Assembly: GCA_963696505.1 (NCBI GenBank)
Contig: CAVOKN010000025.1
Location: 1-64,000, forward strand
Reading direction: 5' to 3'
From: CAVOKN01 sp963696505
Lineage (GTDB): Bacteria; Pseudomonadota; Gammaproteobacteria; Burkholderiales; Rhodocyclaceae
DNA: 64,000 nt
In this document: one piece after another, positions 47,822-58,466 of the stretch
How positions within the stretch are numbered: position 1 is the stretch's first letter
Layout: the number at the start of each line of letters is the position of its first letter
Notes under the pieces: generated by a model
The model's database searches: none
Seen by the model: the letters and a program-made list of their open reading frames with translations, nothing else
What the model was told of the DNA's origin: nothing
Translations under genes and position numbers: made by a program

Positions 47822-50455
47822 CTACGTCAGGGCGGCGGTCGGCTCCTTCGCTTCCAGATAGCAGAACACGCGCTGCTGCAGCGTATTGGCGTTGAGCCGC
47901 AGCACGTCGGCGTCTCCCGGCAGGTCGATCACCCGCACGCAATGCTCCCACTCCGCCGCGGGCGGCAGGAGCTGCGCCAGCCGGTTGGGATGCTGGTCGA
48001 GAAAGTCGGCGTTGAGCCGGTTGTCCTGGCGCTGCGGGAAAATCGCCAGGTACAGGATGTCGGTCTCCACCAGGTCGCTGAAAAAATGCGTGCCCAGCGA
48101 CACGTCGGGAATCAGCCCGTCGTGCATGGCGACGATCTCGCACAGCACCGCCGCGTTGTTGATCTCCGCGAAGCGCACCGGCACCCCCAGTTCGGGCGAA
48201 CCCGTGCCCCAGCGTCCCGGCCCGATCAGCAGGATGCTCTTCTCCGCATCGGGCGTGCGCATGCGCATGATCTGGCCGATCAGCCGAGCGATCTTGTGGC
48301 GGTCACCGAGAGTCAGTCGCGCGTAGGCGGAGGGCACCACGTACACGATGCGGTTGATGGTGCCGATGCGGCTGTGGCCGATCACGGCGCCATGGGCCTC
48401 CAGCACCAGGCGCTGCGGATCGATGTGCGCCGGCGGGTTGGGGATGGTGCCGGCCTCGCGCACCTGGAACGGCCGGCACTGCACCAGATTGATCTTGTAG
48501 CGGCGCTCGCCGACGGCATTCAGGGTGAATTCCACGTCCACCGGATAGTCGTAGGCCGCTTGCAGCGTCTTCAGCATCTCGCGCATGTCTTCGACAAAGG
48601 GCGTGTCGCGCAGCAGGCGCTCGAAGGTCAGCACCCAGGGGAACACGTCCTGCATTCCGCGTTCCCGCGCCCGCTGCTCCAGTTCGTCGTCCACCGAGGC
48701 CACCAGGCTGAGCGGCAGGTCGGGGCTGTGTTGCGCCAGCTCGGAGAAGTGGCGCGTGGTGAGTTGGTTGGCTTCGAGGTCGAGTACGTCGATGCGCTTC
48801 TGCGAGTACTGGCGCACGCTGTCGAAGTTGCTCTCCGGCCGCCGTTCGGGGTCGCTCAGCGAAACCACCCGTGTGTAATCGTCGTCGGAGCGGTCCACGG
48901 CGCGGGTGCCCAGTCCCAGCACCAGGCGCACCAGACCCATCGCCGGATCGATCTGCTCGCTCCACACGTAAGGATTGAAGGACAGGCCGACGCCGGCGAC
49001 GTGCGGGTAGAACAGCGAACCCTGCTGCACGCCGGACACCCGCTGCACCAGCAGGCCCATCTGCTCGTCGCGTTCGAGTATGCCCCGCCGAGCGCGGTAG
49101 GTGAGCGCCCGCTCGCTCATGGTGCTGGCATAGATGGTGCGCACCGCCGAAAGCAGGTCTTCGAGCCGTTTCTCGCGTGGCCCCTGGTTCACGCAGAACA
49201 CGCTGTCGTACTTGCCGGCGAAGGCGTTGCCGAAGGCGTCCTCCAGCAGACTGCTGGAGCGCACGATGATCGGCGACTGGCCGAAGTAGTCCAGCATGTC
49301 GGAGAACTGGCGCAGGATGTACTCGGGAAAATCACCGCGCAGGATGCGGCGCCGCGCGGTTTCCGCGCCGTCGAGAAAGGTTGCCTGATTCTTCTGCTTC
49401 TCCCGCACCCACCAGGTGCCGTTGCGCACCAGGTAGCTGTAGAAGACGTCGGAGCCGATGAAAAAGGAATCGTGCACCTCCAGCAGATCGTTCCAGCGCG
49501 GCAGCATCCGCTTGAGAATGGCGCGGGCCAGCAGTACGCCGACGGTCTTGCCGCCGATGAGGCCGGTGCCGATCATGCGCCGCTTGATGGCGAGGACATC
49601 GTTGAGGGTGAGGTACTCCTCCGCCAGACGCATGACGCGCTCTTCTCGCGACACGACCATGCGCAGCGTGCGCTGCAACAGATCCCGCGCCAGGTCGGCG
49701 CAGGGCAGTTGCTGGCGCTGGGCCTCAACGACCTCCTCGGCTTCCATGAAGGTGCGGTTCCAGATGTCCAGACGCGGGTCGGTGCTGTTCAGGCCCGACC
49801 AGGGGAAGAGCGTCAGAATCTCGGAAATGGTGGTGCTGTCCGCCACCGGGACGAAGTCGTCACCGCGCCACACGTGCAGCGTGTACATGGTGGGCGAGTA
49901 GCGCTGCTGGACCTTGAGCGGCCGGACGTAGATCTCGTCCTGATGACGATAGACCTCGCTGAACAACTGGGTGGTATCGAGGATCGGCGCCGTGGCGTGG
50001 AAGGAGTGGTGGCCGCGGGTCAGGGCGAAATAGGCCACCGTCTCGAGGTCGTAGAGATAGGGGCAGGTGAGCATGAAAAAATTGCCCAGCATCTGGTCGC
50101 TGTACCAGTCGGCCACCAGGTCCGAGAGACAATCGAAGACGTAGAACGCGCCGCGTCCGGCCCGTTCGATGGTGCTGTGGATGGCGGCGAGAAAGGGCTC
50201 GAAGCCGTCGCCCGGATCCAGCGTCTGCACCTCCACGCCGGGCAAGTCGGGAATCAGCGCATGGTGGCGGGCGAAGCGGAAGTACACCAGCCTGCGGCCC
50301 TTCTCCCGCGCGCAGCGCACGAAGGGTTCGACCAGCGGCACATAGTCGCCGATGCTATCCACCTGCCACACGATGTTGTCGCCGGCCATGATGCCGCGGA
50401 ACACCCGATCGAGCCCGGTCAGTCCGGTGCTCACCTGTGCGTCGATTGCCGCCAT
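47822..50455 (-). CDS. KaiC-like domain fused to a PEP/pyruvate-binding (PPDK N-terminal) domain
   Basis: 877 residues. N-terminal 200 residues resemble a KaiC/RadA-like ATPase (TGLTGLDRVFRGIMAGDNIV, VFDCLSDLVADW) but the Walker A loop GxxxxGKT is missing. From about 290 the ATP-grasp domain of pyruvate phosphate dikinase/PEP synthase appears: IGGKTVGVLLARAI, VRSSSLLEDAFGNAFAGKYD near residue 410 and INLVQCRPF near 690. The phosphohistidine domain and PEP-binding barrel are absent, so it cannot be a complete dikinase. A similar layout is annotated in other bacteria as PEP/pyruvate-binding protein without known function. Lies alone between gltD and gdhA. Confidence 0.75.
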   Translation of the reverse strand: MAAIDAQVSTGLTGLDRVFRGIMAGDNIVWQVDSIGDYVPLVEPFVRCAREKGRRLVYFRFARHHALIPDLPGVEVQTLDPGDGFEPFLAAIHSTIERAGRGAFYVFDCLSDLVADWYSDQMLGNFFMLTCPYLYDLETVAYFALTRGHHSFHATAPILDTTQLFSEVYRHQDEIYVRPLKVQQRYSPTMYTLHVWRGDDFVPVADSTTISEILTLFPWSGLNSTDPRLDIWNRTFMEAEEVVEAQRQQLPCADLARDLLQRTLRMVVSREERVMRLAEEYLTLNDVLAIKRRMIGTGLIGGKTVGVLLARAILKRMLPRWNDLLEVHDSFFIGSDVFYSYLVRNGTWWVREKQKNQATFLDGAETARRRILRGDFPEYILRQFSDMLDYFGQSPIIVRSSSLLEDAFGNAFAGKYDSVFCVNQGPREKRLEDLLSAVRTIYASTMSERALTYRARRGILERDEQMGLLVQRVSGVQQGSLFYPHVAGVGLSFNPYVWSEQIDPAMGLVRLVLGLGTRAVDRSDDDYTRVVSLSDPERRPESNFDSVRQYSQKRIDVLDLEANQLTTRHFSELAQHSPDLPLSLVASVDDELEQRARERGMQDVFPWVLTFERLLRDTPFVEDMREMLKTLQAAYDYPVDVEFTLNAVGERRYKINLVQCRPFQVREAGTIPNPPAHIDPQRLVLEAHGAVIGHSRIGTINRIVYVVPSAYARLTLGDRHKIARLIGQIMRMRTPDAEKSILLIGPGRWGTGSPELGVPVRFAEINNAAVLCEIVAMHDGLIPDVSLGTHFFSDLVETDILYLAIFPQRQDNRLNADFLDQHPNRLAQLLPPAAEWEHCVRVIDLPGDADVLRLNANTLQQRVFCYLEAKEPTAALT

Positions 50456-50701
50456 TCACCTCTCCTAAGCCGGCCGTTCGGCGAACGATCGGCGTCTGCG
50501 ATTGCCTTCGTTGCCCGGCGCGTTGCGGCGGGCGTGGATGCGCGAGTCGGGCATCGAAGGATGAGAGTGCCCGATCGCGTGTCAATAGTTTAAACTTCCG
50601 CCGCACCGCTTCGGGGCGGTGGGCACCGAACTGGTGCGCCCGGCCCAGGTGGCGGCAGGTTTATCACTCCGAATTCGAGTTCTCACAACAGGATGTCCGT
50701 C

Positions 50702-52057
50702 ATGTCCTCCTATATCACCGACACCATCAACTATCTGAAGCACAGCAGCCCGGGGCAGGCCGAGTTTTACCAAGCCACCGAAGAGGTTCTTTCGTCCCTC
50801 AAACCGCTGCTCGACCGCAATCCCAAGTACCAGAAGCACAACATCATCCAGCGTATCGTCGAACCCGAACGGCAAATCTTCTTCCGCGTGGCCTGGATCG
50901 ACGACCGCGGCAACGTGCAGGTGAACAAGGGCTATCGCATCGAGTTCAACTCCGCGCTCGGCCCCTACAAAGGCGGACTGCGCTTCCATCCCAACGTCAA
51001 TGCCGGCATCATCAAGTTCCTCGGCTTCGAGCAGATCTTCAAGAACTCGCTCTCCGGCCTGCCCATCGGCGGTGCCAAGGGCGGCTCGAACTTCGAGCCG
51101 AAAGGCAAGTCGGACAACGAGATCATGCGGTTCTGCCAGTCGTTCATGACCGAACTGTACCGGCACATCGGCGCCACCATCGACGTTCCGGCGGGCGACA
51201 TCGGCGTGGGCGGGCGCGAGATCGGCTACCTCTACGGCCAGTACAAGCGGCTGACCGGCCGCTATGAAGGTGTTCTGACCGGCAAGGGCCTGAACTGGGG
51301 CGGCTCGCTGGTGCGCACCGAAGCCACCGGCTACGGCGCCGTCTATTTCGCGCAGAACATGCTGGCAGAGCGCGGCGATTCGCTCGAAGGCAAGGTCTGC
51401 TCGGTGTCGGGTTCGGGCAACGTCGCCATCTACACCATCGAGAAACTGTACCAGGTGGGCGCCAAGCCGGTCACCGCCAGCGATTCTAACGGCATGATCT
51501 TTGACCCGAACGGCATCGACCTCGATCTGCTCAAGCGCGTCAAGGAAGTCGAGCGCGCGCGCCTCACGCGCTACGCCGAGCAGCGCCCGGGCACGGTCTA
51601 CACGCCGGTCGAGGACTATCCCTTCGGCCGCAATCACGTGTGGTCGGTGCCGTGTCAGGCGGCATTTCCCAGCGCCACGCAGAACGAAGTCAATGTCGAG
51701 GATGCCAAGGAACTGCTCAAGAACGGCTGCATCTGCGTGTCCGAGGGCGCCAACATGCCGTCCACCCAGGGCGCCATCGACGCCTTCCTCGCCGCCAAGA
51801 TCGCCTACGGGCCGGCCAAGGCGGCCAACGCCGGAGGCGTGTTGACCAGCCAGCTCGAGATGAGCCAGAACGCCAGCATGATCCAGTGGTCGTTCGAGGA
51901 AGTGGACGCCAGGCTCCAGCGCATCATGTCGAACATCTATCGTTCCGCCAGCGAGACCGCCAAGGAGTTCGGCGAGCCTGGCAACATGGTGCTCGGCGCC
52001 AACATCGCTGGATTCCGCAAGGTCGCGGACGCGATGATCGATCAGGGCGTAGTCTGA
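50702..52057 (+). CDS. gdhA: NADP-specific glutamate dehydrogenase
   Basis: Assimilates ammonia into 2-oxoglutarate. 451 residues from ATG 50702, with AGGA eight bases upstream; ATG 50693 overlaps that site and is less likely. Glutamate-binding Lys region GPYKGGLRFHPNVN near residue 90, catalytic Lys in LPIGGAKGGS near 125, dinucleotide fold SVSGSGNVAIYTIEK, and GANMPSTQGA near the end. Hexameric small GDH class. Gltbd and gdhA together give both the high- and low-affinity ammonium routes. Followed by a terminator. Confidence 0.96.
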   Translation: MSSYITDTINYLKHSSPGQAEFYQATEEVLSSLKPLLDRNPKYQKHNIIQRIVEPERQIFFRVAWIDDRGNVQVNKGYRIEFNSALGPYKGGLRFHPNVNAGIIKFLGFEQIFKNSLSGLPIGGAKGGSNFEPKGKSDNEIMRFCQSFMTELYRHIGATIDVPAGDIGVGGREIGYLYGQYKRLTGRYEGVLTGKGLNWGGSLVRTEATGYGAVYFAQNMLAERGDSLEGKVCSVSGSGNVAIYTIEKLYQVGAKPVTASDSNGMIFDPNGIDLDLLKRVKEVERARLTRYAEQRPGTVYTPVEDYPFGRNHVWSVPCQAAFPSATQNEVNVEDAKELLKNGCICVSEGANMPSTQGAIDAFLAAKIAYGPAKAANAGGVLTSQLEMSQNASMIQWSFEEVDARLQRIMSNIYRSASETAKEFGEPGNMVLGANIAGFRKVADAMIDQGVV

Positions 52058-52069
52058 TCTATCTCTGCC

Positions 52070-52103
52070 GCCGGCCCGGATTCCTGATTCGGGCCGGCGT
52101 TTC
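52070..52103 (+). terminator. Intrinsic terminator of gdhA
   Basis: Nine-bp perfect stem GCCGGCCCG/CGGGCCGGC followed by GTTTCTC, starting 12 bp after the gdhA stop. Confidence 0.75.
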
Positions 52104-52121
52104 TCGGCCCCCGGGGCGTTT

Positions 52122-52694
52122 TCAGCGCAGGTTGGAAGATGGGCCGGAGATCGAGGGATAGGGCATGTGTTCGCTCTCGTAGCGGCCCTTGGGTCTGTCC
52201 CGCTTTTCCGACTTCACGGGCCTGCCGTGGCCCGGCACGACATACACCTGCGACGGGTTCCACCAAACGCCCGCAGGACCCAGCGCCGGCTGCGTCCATA
52301 GGCCACCGACCTGGGACCACTGGGTACGTTCGGCTTCGAGGCGGCGTACCCGGTCGCGCTCGCTTTCCAGTTGATCCTTGAGGTCGCTGACCCGCGCGCT
52401 GCGTTCCTTGTCCAGCAGCACTTCGAGTGTCTCCACCCGCTGTCGCAAGGCCTGGCCTTCGGGGGCTTCGCCGTACACGGCGGGCGGGGCAATCGGCCTG
52501 GCGGACCCCGAGGGGGGACGGAAAGCCGGGTCGGTGGGAAACGCACTTGCCGGCTTGCCCGGCGGCCGGCTGGTGCTGTAATGAGTGACGCCGTTCTCGT
52601 CAGTCCAGGTATAGATGTCGGCGAGCCCGAGCGCGGGCAAGAGCGCCAGGGCCAGGAAGACAAACAGCGTGTCGATACGGTATCTGCAGTTCAT
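52122..52694 (-). CDS. DUF4124 domain protein with coiled coil
   Basis: 190 residues from ATG 52694. Signal peptide TLFVFLALALLPALGLA followed directly by the DUF4124 start DIYTWTDENGVTHYSTSRPP. A proline-rich linker leads to a coiled coil at about 83-125 (LRQRVETLEVLLDKERSARV), then a tail with W and basic residues. Exported, probably periplasmic. Function unknown; the IYxWxDxxGxxHYS motif is shared with the next gene, suggesting duplication. Confidence 0.8.
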   Translation of the reverse strand: MNCRYRIDTLFVFLALALLPALGLADIYTWTDENGVTHYSTSRPPGKPASAFPTDPAFRPPSGSARPIAPPAVYGEAPEGQALRQRVETLEVLLDKERSARVSDLKDQLESERDRVRRLEAERTQWSQVGGLWTQPALGPAGVWWNPSQVYVVPGHGRPVKSEKRDRPKGRYESEHMPYPSISGPSSNLR

Positions 52695-52777
52695 GTCTGT
52701 CCTCAGTTTCCAGACCACAGTCCAAGAAAACGTGCCGCACGACCTCCGTCATGAGCACCAGGCAGATCCCCAGCGCT

Positions 52778-53308
52778 TCAACGTTGCGGCAGTCTGCCCA
52801 TCGGCTTGCGCGGCTCAGGCTCCAGCTCCCGAGGCGGCCGCGGATGCGGTCGCGGCCTATGGTGCTTCCACCAGGGTGGTCGCTGGTGGATGACTGCCGT
52901 CGGGTAGCCCGCGTCGAAGATCTCTTCGTCGCAATCGACGAGGCGCTCACGGCGACAGCGGTCGAGACGTCGCGCCTCGCTCTCGGCCGCCGCTGCCGCG
53001 CCGCTCTCCCGTTCCTGCCGCTCCCGCGCGAGCTGCCGTTCGAGCTGGTCGACCCGCTCGCTCAAGCCTGACTCTTGGACCGCCCCGGCAATTCCCTCGT
53101 TCCTGGGCGCGGGATAGACCGTGAGCGGGGTGCGATCCGGAGATACGATCTGCGCCCGTCCGCGGGGGGGCGGGTGCTCGGTGTAATTGACGACGCCGTT
53201 CTCATCGACCCATTTGTAGATGTCGGCGTGGGCCGGAGACGGCACCAGGGTCGCGACGAGAACAAGAGACAAGGCCAGCGTGCTGGCCCGAAGCGCCGAC
53301 CAGGCCAT
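52778..53308 (-). CDS. DUF4124 domain protein, second copy
   Basis: 176 residues. Signal peptide ending PSPAHA, then DIYKWVDENGVVNYTEHPPP, the DUF4124 motif, a linker, and a coiled coil at about 80-115 (LSERVDQLERQLARERQERE). The C-terminus is rich in Arg, Pro and His, with CRRERLVDCDEE. Same overall plan as the gene 83 bp downstream. The two genes are collinear and probably cotranscribed. No function assigned. Confidence 0.8.
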   Translation of the reverse strand: MAWSALRASTLALSLVLVATLVPSPAHADIYKWVDENGVVNYTEHPPPRGRAQIVSPDRTPLTVYPAPRNEGIAGAVQESGLSERVDQLERQLARERQERESGAAAAAESEARRLDRCRRERLVDCDEEIFDAGYPTAVIHQRPPWWKHHRPRPHPRPPRELEPEPRKPMGRLPQR

Positions 53309-53391
53309 GCGGCCCCTCCGATCCGGGCAATGCTAGCAGTTTAGATCAGCGCGGCCCGGATGGGTTCGCCCACCCGCCTTCCATAGTGCAG

Positions 53392-54819
53392 TCAGGCGGC
53401 AGCGGACCGTTTCTGCTTGCGCATGGCTTCGGCCATCAGCACGGCGATCGCGCAGGATCCGGCGCGCGTTTCGGCGCTGTCGGCGCGGCTGGTGAGGACG
53501 ATCGGAACCTTGGCGCCGAGAACGATGCCGGCCGAAATGGCATCCGCGAGGTATTCGAGCTGCTTGGCCAGCATATTGCCCGACTCGATGTCCGGCACCA
53601 CCAGGATGTCGGCTTGCCCGGCCACCGCCGAGCGGATTCCCTTGGTTCGTGCGGCGACGATCGACACTGCGTTGTCGAAGGCGAGCGGTCCGTCCAGGAG
53701 GGCTCCGGAGATCTGTCCCCGGTCGGCCATCTTGCACAGGGCGGCCGCATCGAGCGTGGCGCGCATCTTCGGGGTCACCGTCTCGACCGCGGCGAGGATC
53801 GCGACCTTGGGTTCGGGAATGCCCAGGATGTGGGCCAGATTGATCGCGTTCTGGACGATGTCAACCTTGTCCGCCAGTGTCGGCTCGATATTCACCGCCG
53901 CGTCGGTGATCAGCAGCGGCCGGGGATAGGTCGGCACGTCCATCAGGAACACGTGGCTGATGCGCCGGTTGGTACGCAGCCCCCGCTCCTTGGAAATCAC
54001 TTCGGCGGCGAGCTCGTCGGTGTGCAGGCTGCCCTTCATCAGGGCCGCGACCTCGCCTGCCCGCGCCAGCGCCACCGCCGCTTCCGCCGCTGCGTGGCTG
54101 TGGGGCACGTCAACGATCCTGCAGCCCGCCAGGTTCAGGCCGTGCTGCTCCGCCACAGAGCGCATCTTGTCCGCCGGGCCCACCAGCGTCGGAATGATCA
54201 GGCAGCGATCCCGGGCCGAAATGGCGCCGCGCAGCGATTGCTCATCGCAGGGATGCACCACCGCCATGGTGATCGGCGGGATGCCCTCCATGCGCGACAT
54301 GAGGTGCTGGTAGCGCAGTTCGCGGTCGGAAATCGTCACCTCGGGCAGCGTGACGCGCAGACGCTTGATCTTCTCGGTCGGGGCGAGCACCTCTGCCGTA
54401 CCGCGGATCACCCGCAGGCCATCCTGGTTGGTGCACAGGCAGTCGAAGATGATGTGGTGGTTGTGGTCGAACTTCTGCTTGCAGGTCACGGTGACGGTGA
54501 TCGTGTCGCCGATGATGACGGGGCGCGAGAAGTGCAGGGTCTGGTCCACGTACATCGTTCCCGGGCCGGGAAACTCGGTGCCCAGAACGGTCGAGATCAA
54601 GGTGCCGCCCCACATGCCGTGAGCGATCACTTCGCGCAAAAGGCTCGATCGGGCGTAAGCCGGATCGACGTGGGTGGGATTCACATCGCCCGACATGGCG
54701 GCGAAAAGATGGATGTCCTCCGGGCGCAGGGTGCGGGTCAGCACCGCCACGTCGCCGACCTTGATCTCGTCGTAGGTGCGGTTCTCGATGTACGGAGGTG
54801 CGATGCGTTCGTTCATCAT
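53392..54819 (-). CDS. Bifunctional enoyl-CoA hydratase/phosphate acetyltransferase (MaoC-PTA fusion)
   Basis: 475 residues. N-terminal MaoC-like hot-dog hydratase, about 10-150, with active-site Asp and His in AAMSGDVNPTHVDPAYA and the IAHGMWGGTLIST block. C-terminal phosphate acetyl/butyryltransferase domain from about 165, with SLHTDELAAEV, FLMDVPTYPRPLLITDAAVN and LDGPLAFDNAVS. Likely converts between acyl-CoA and acyl phosphate linked to a hydratase step, in short-chain acyl-CoA or polyhydroxybutyrate metabolism. An acetate kinase gene often follows in relatives but is not present here. Confidence 0.88.
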   Translation of the reverse strand: MMNERIAPPYIENRTYDEIKVGDVAVLTRTLRPEDIHLFAAMSGDVNPTHVDPAYARSSLLREVIAHGMWGGTLISTVLGTEFPGPGTMYVDQTLHFSRPVIIGDTITVTVTCKQKFDHNHHIIFDCLCTNQDGLRVIRGTAEVLAPTEKIKRLRVTLPEVTISDRELRYQHLMSRMEGIPPITMAVVHPCDEQSLRGAISARDRCLIIPTLVGPADKMRSVAEQHGLNLAGCRIVDVPHSHAAAEAAVALARAGEVAALMKGSLHTDELAAEVISKERGLRTNRRISHVFLMDVPTYPRPLLITDAAVNIEPTLADKVDIVQNAINLAHILGIPEPKVAILAAVETVTPKMRATLDAAALCKMADRGQISGALLDGPLAFDNAVSIVAARTKGIRSAVAGQADILVVPDIESGNMLAKQLEYLADAISAGIVLGAKVPIVLTSRADSAETRAGSCAIAVLMAEAMRKQKRSAAA

Positions 54820-54919
54820 GGCGATCCTTTCGTGGCCCGCTGGGATTCCTGCCCCGCAGCAGGCCGCGGGTGGCGCGGCAGATCCGCCAGGCAGTCGTTC
54901 CGCCGCAATGAGCCTACTC

Positions 54920-55010
54920 TAACGGATTATGGCGTTGCAACAAAACGCAAATATCACAGTTGAGAATTGCATTATATCAATTGGTGTTATGGAATTGTTG
55001 CAGTGCAATA
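54920..55010. promoter_or_regulatory. AT-rich promoter region with TTGCA palindromes
   Basis: The 278-bp gap between the MaoC-PTA gene and glmU contains the most AT-rich patch of the window. It includes the palindrome TTGCAGTGCAA (54998-55008) and a related TTGCAACAAAACGCAA near 54934. Such TGC/GCA dyads resemble PhaR-type operators of polyhydroxybutyrate genes. It can serve both divergent genes. The regulator is inferred, not shown. Confidence 0.35.
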
Positions 55011-55097
55011 GCAAGGCGTTCCCGTGAAACATTGCACGGTCCGGGCGGAGGAGGGCTCGTGATAATATTTCACGCCTCCACTTCGGTGTCGCCTCCC

Positions 55098-56459
55098 ATG
55101 CAGGTCATCATCCTCGCCGCCGGCCAGGGCAAGCGCATGCGCTCCGACCTTCCCAAAGTGCTGCACCGCCTCGCCGGGAGGGCGCTGCTGGGCCATGTTC
55201 TCGATACCGCACGGGCCCTCGCGCCGCGTGGCCTGCGGGTGGTCTATGGCCACGGCGGCGAGTGTGTGCCCCAGGCTTTCGCCGGCCAGCCGGACCTGAG
55301 CTGGGCGAAACAGGAGCCGCAACTGGGCACCGGCCATGCCGTGCAGCAGGCGCTGCCGCTGCCGGGCGGGGAGGACACGGTGCTGGTGCTCTACGGCGAC
55401 GTTCCGCTGACCCGGGCCGACACGCTGCGGCGGCTGCTGGCCGCGGCGCAGGGCGGAGCACTGGCGATCCTGACGGTGGACCTCGCGGACCCCACCGGCT
55501 ACGGGCGCATCCTGCGCGATGCCAGCGGCCGCGTCGCCAGCATCGTAGAGGAGAAGGACGCCACTGCCGAGCAGCGCGCGATCCGCGAGGTCAATACCGG
55601 AATCATGGCGATTCCCGCTGCGCGGCTACCGGGCTGGCTCGAACAGCTTCGCAACCACAACGCCCAGGGCGAGTACTACCTCACCGACATCGTTGCCCTG
55701 GCGGTGGCCAGCGGAGTTCCGGTGGCGACGGCGCAGCCGGAGCACGACTGGGAGACCCTGGGCGTCAACAGCAAGGCCCAGCTCGCAGAACTGGAGCGCA
55801 TCCATCAGCGCGACCTCGCGGATCGCCTGATGGACGCGGGAGTCAGTCTCGCCGACCCGGCGCGAATAGACGTGCGCGGTGAGCTCACCTGCGGTCGCGA
55901 CGTCGAGATCGACGTCAATTGCGTCTTCGAAGGCCGGGTCGAGCTTGCCGACGGCGCACGCATCGGTGCCAACTGCGTCCTGCGCAACGTCACGATCGGC
56001 GCCGGCGCCCACATCGCCCCCTTCACTCTGATCGACGATTCGGAAGTCGGCCCTGCCTGCCAGGTCGGCCCGTTCTCGCGCCTGCGACCCGGCGTGGTGC
56101 TGGGCGAAGACGTGCATGTCGGCAACTTCGTCGAACTGAAGAACAGTCGCCTCGCCGATCACTCCAAGGCCAATCACCTGTCCTACGTTGGCGATGCCAC
56201 GGTGGGCAGCCGGGTCAACATCGGCGCCGGCACCATCACCTGCAACTACGACGGTGCCTACAAGCACCGCACGGTGATCGAGGACGACGTCCACATTGGT
56301 TCCGACACCCAACTCGTGGCTCCCGTGACGGTGGGCCGCGGATCCACCACCGGCGCCGGCGCCACGGTGACCAAGGACATCCCCCCCGGCTCGCTGATGT
56401 ACACCAAGGCCGAGACGGTGATCCGCAGCGACTGGCAGCGCCCGGTCAAGAAGAAGTGA
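55098..56459 (+). CDS. glmU: Bifunctional UDP-N-acetylglucosamine pyrophosphorylase/glucosamine-1-phosphate acetyltransferase
   Basis: Makes UDP-GlcNAc for peptidoglycan and LPS. 453 residues from ATG 55098; the frame is open further upstream but lacks homology. Pyrophosphorylase domain with nucleotide loop LAAGQGKRMRSDLPK, YGDVPL near residue 99, EVNTGIM and the NSK magnesium site. From about 250 a left-handed beta-helix of hexapeptide repeats, with catalytic His in KANHLSYVGDATVG and the acetyl-CoA region NIGAGTITCNYDG. glmS follows by 80 bp, the preceding pathway step. Confidence 0.97.
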   Translation: MQVIILAAGQGKRMRSDLPKVLHRLAGRALLGHVLDTARALAPRGLRVVYGHGGECVPQAFAGQPDLSWAKQEPQLGTGHAVQQALPLPGGEDTVLVLYGDVPLTRADTLRRLLAAAQGGALAILTVDLADPTGYGRILRDASGRVASIVEEKDATAEQRAIREVNTGIMAIPAARLPGWLEQLRNHNAQGEYYLTDIVALAVASGVPVATAQPEHDWETLGVNSKAQLAELERIHQRDLADRLMDAGVSLADPARIDVRGELTCGRDVEIDVNCVFEGRVELADGARIGANCVLRNVTIGAGAHIAPFTLIDDSEVGPACQVGPFSRLRPGVVLGEDVHVGNFVELKNSRLADHSKANHLSYVGDATVGSRVNIGAGTITCNYDGAYKHRTVIEDDVHIGSDTQLVAPVTVGRGSTTGAGATVTKDIPPGSLMYTKAETVIRSDWQRPVKKK

Positions 56460-56539
56460 CCCGCAGGCCGGCGATGCAAGCCTGACCCCGGGCGCCTCAC
56501 TCCCAAGCTCTCTCACACCTCACCCATTGCGAGAACATC

Positions 56540-58366
<1,827 letters not shown>

Positions 58367-58466
58367 GCGACTTCCCGGCGACCCGCGCTCAGACACGCCA
58401 CTGTTGATGTGCCGTATCCGGGTGTTTGCCGGGAACCCGGCCGCGTTGCCGGGTGTCACTCGATTC

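Noticed and set aside
47822..50455. Full phosphoenolpyruvate synthase
   Set aside because: The phosphohistidine and PEP-binding barrel domains are absent, so only the ATP-grasp part is present.
56460..56539. glmS ribozyme before glmS
   Set aside because: The gap is only 80 bp and no ribozyme core was recognised; the ribozyme is mainly found in Firmicutes.
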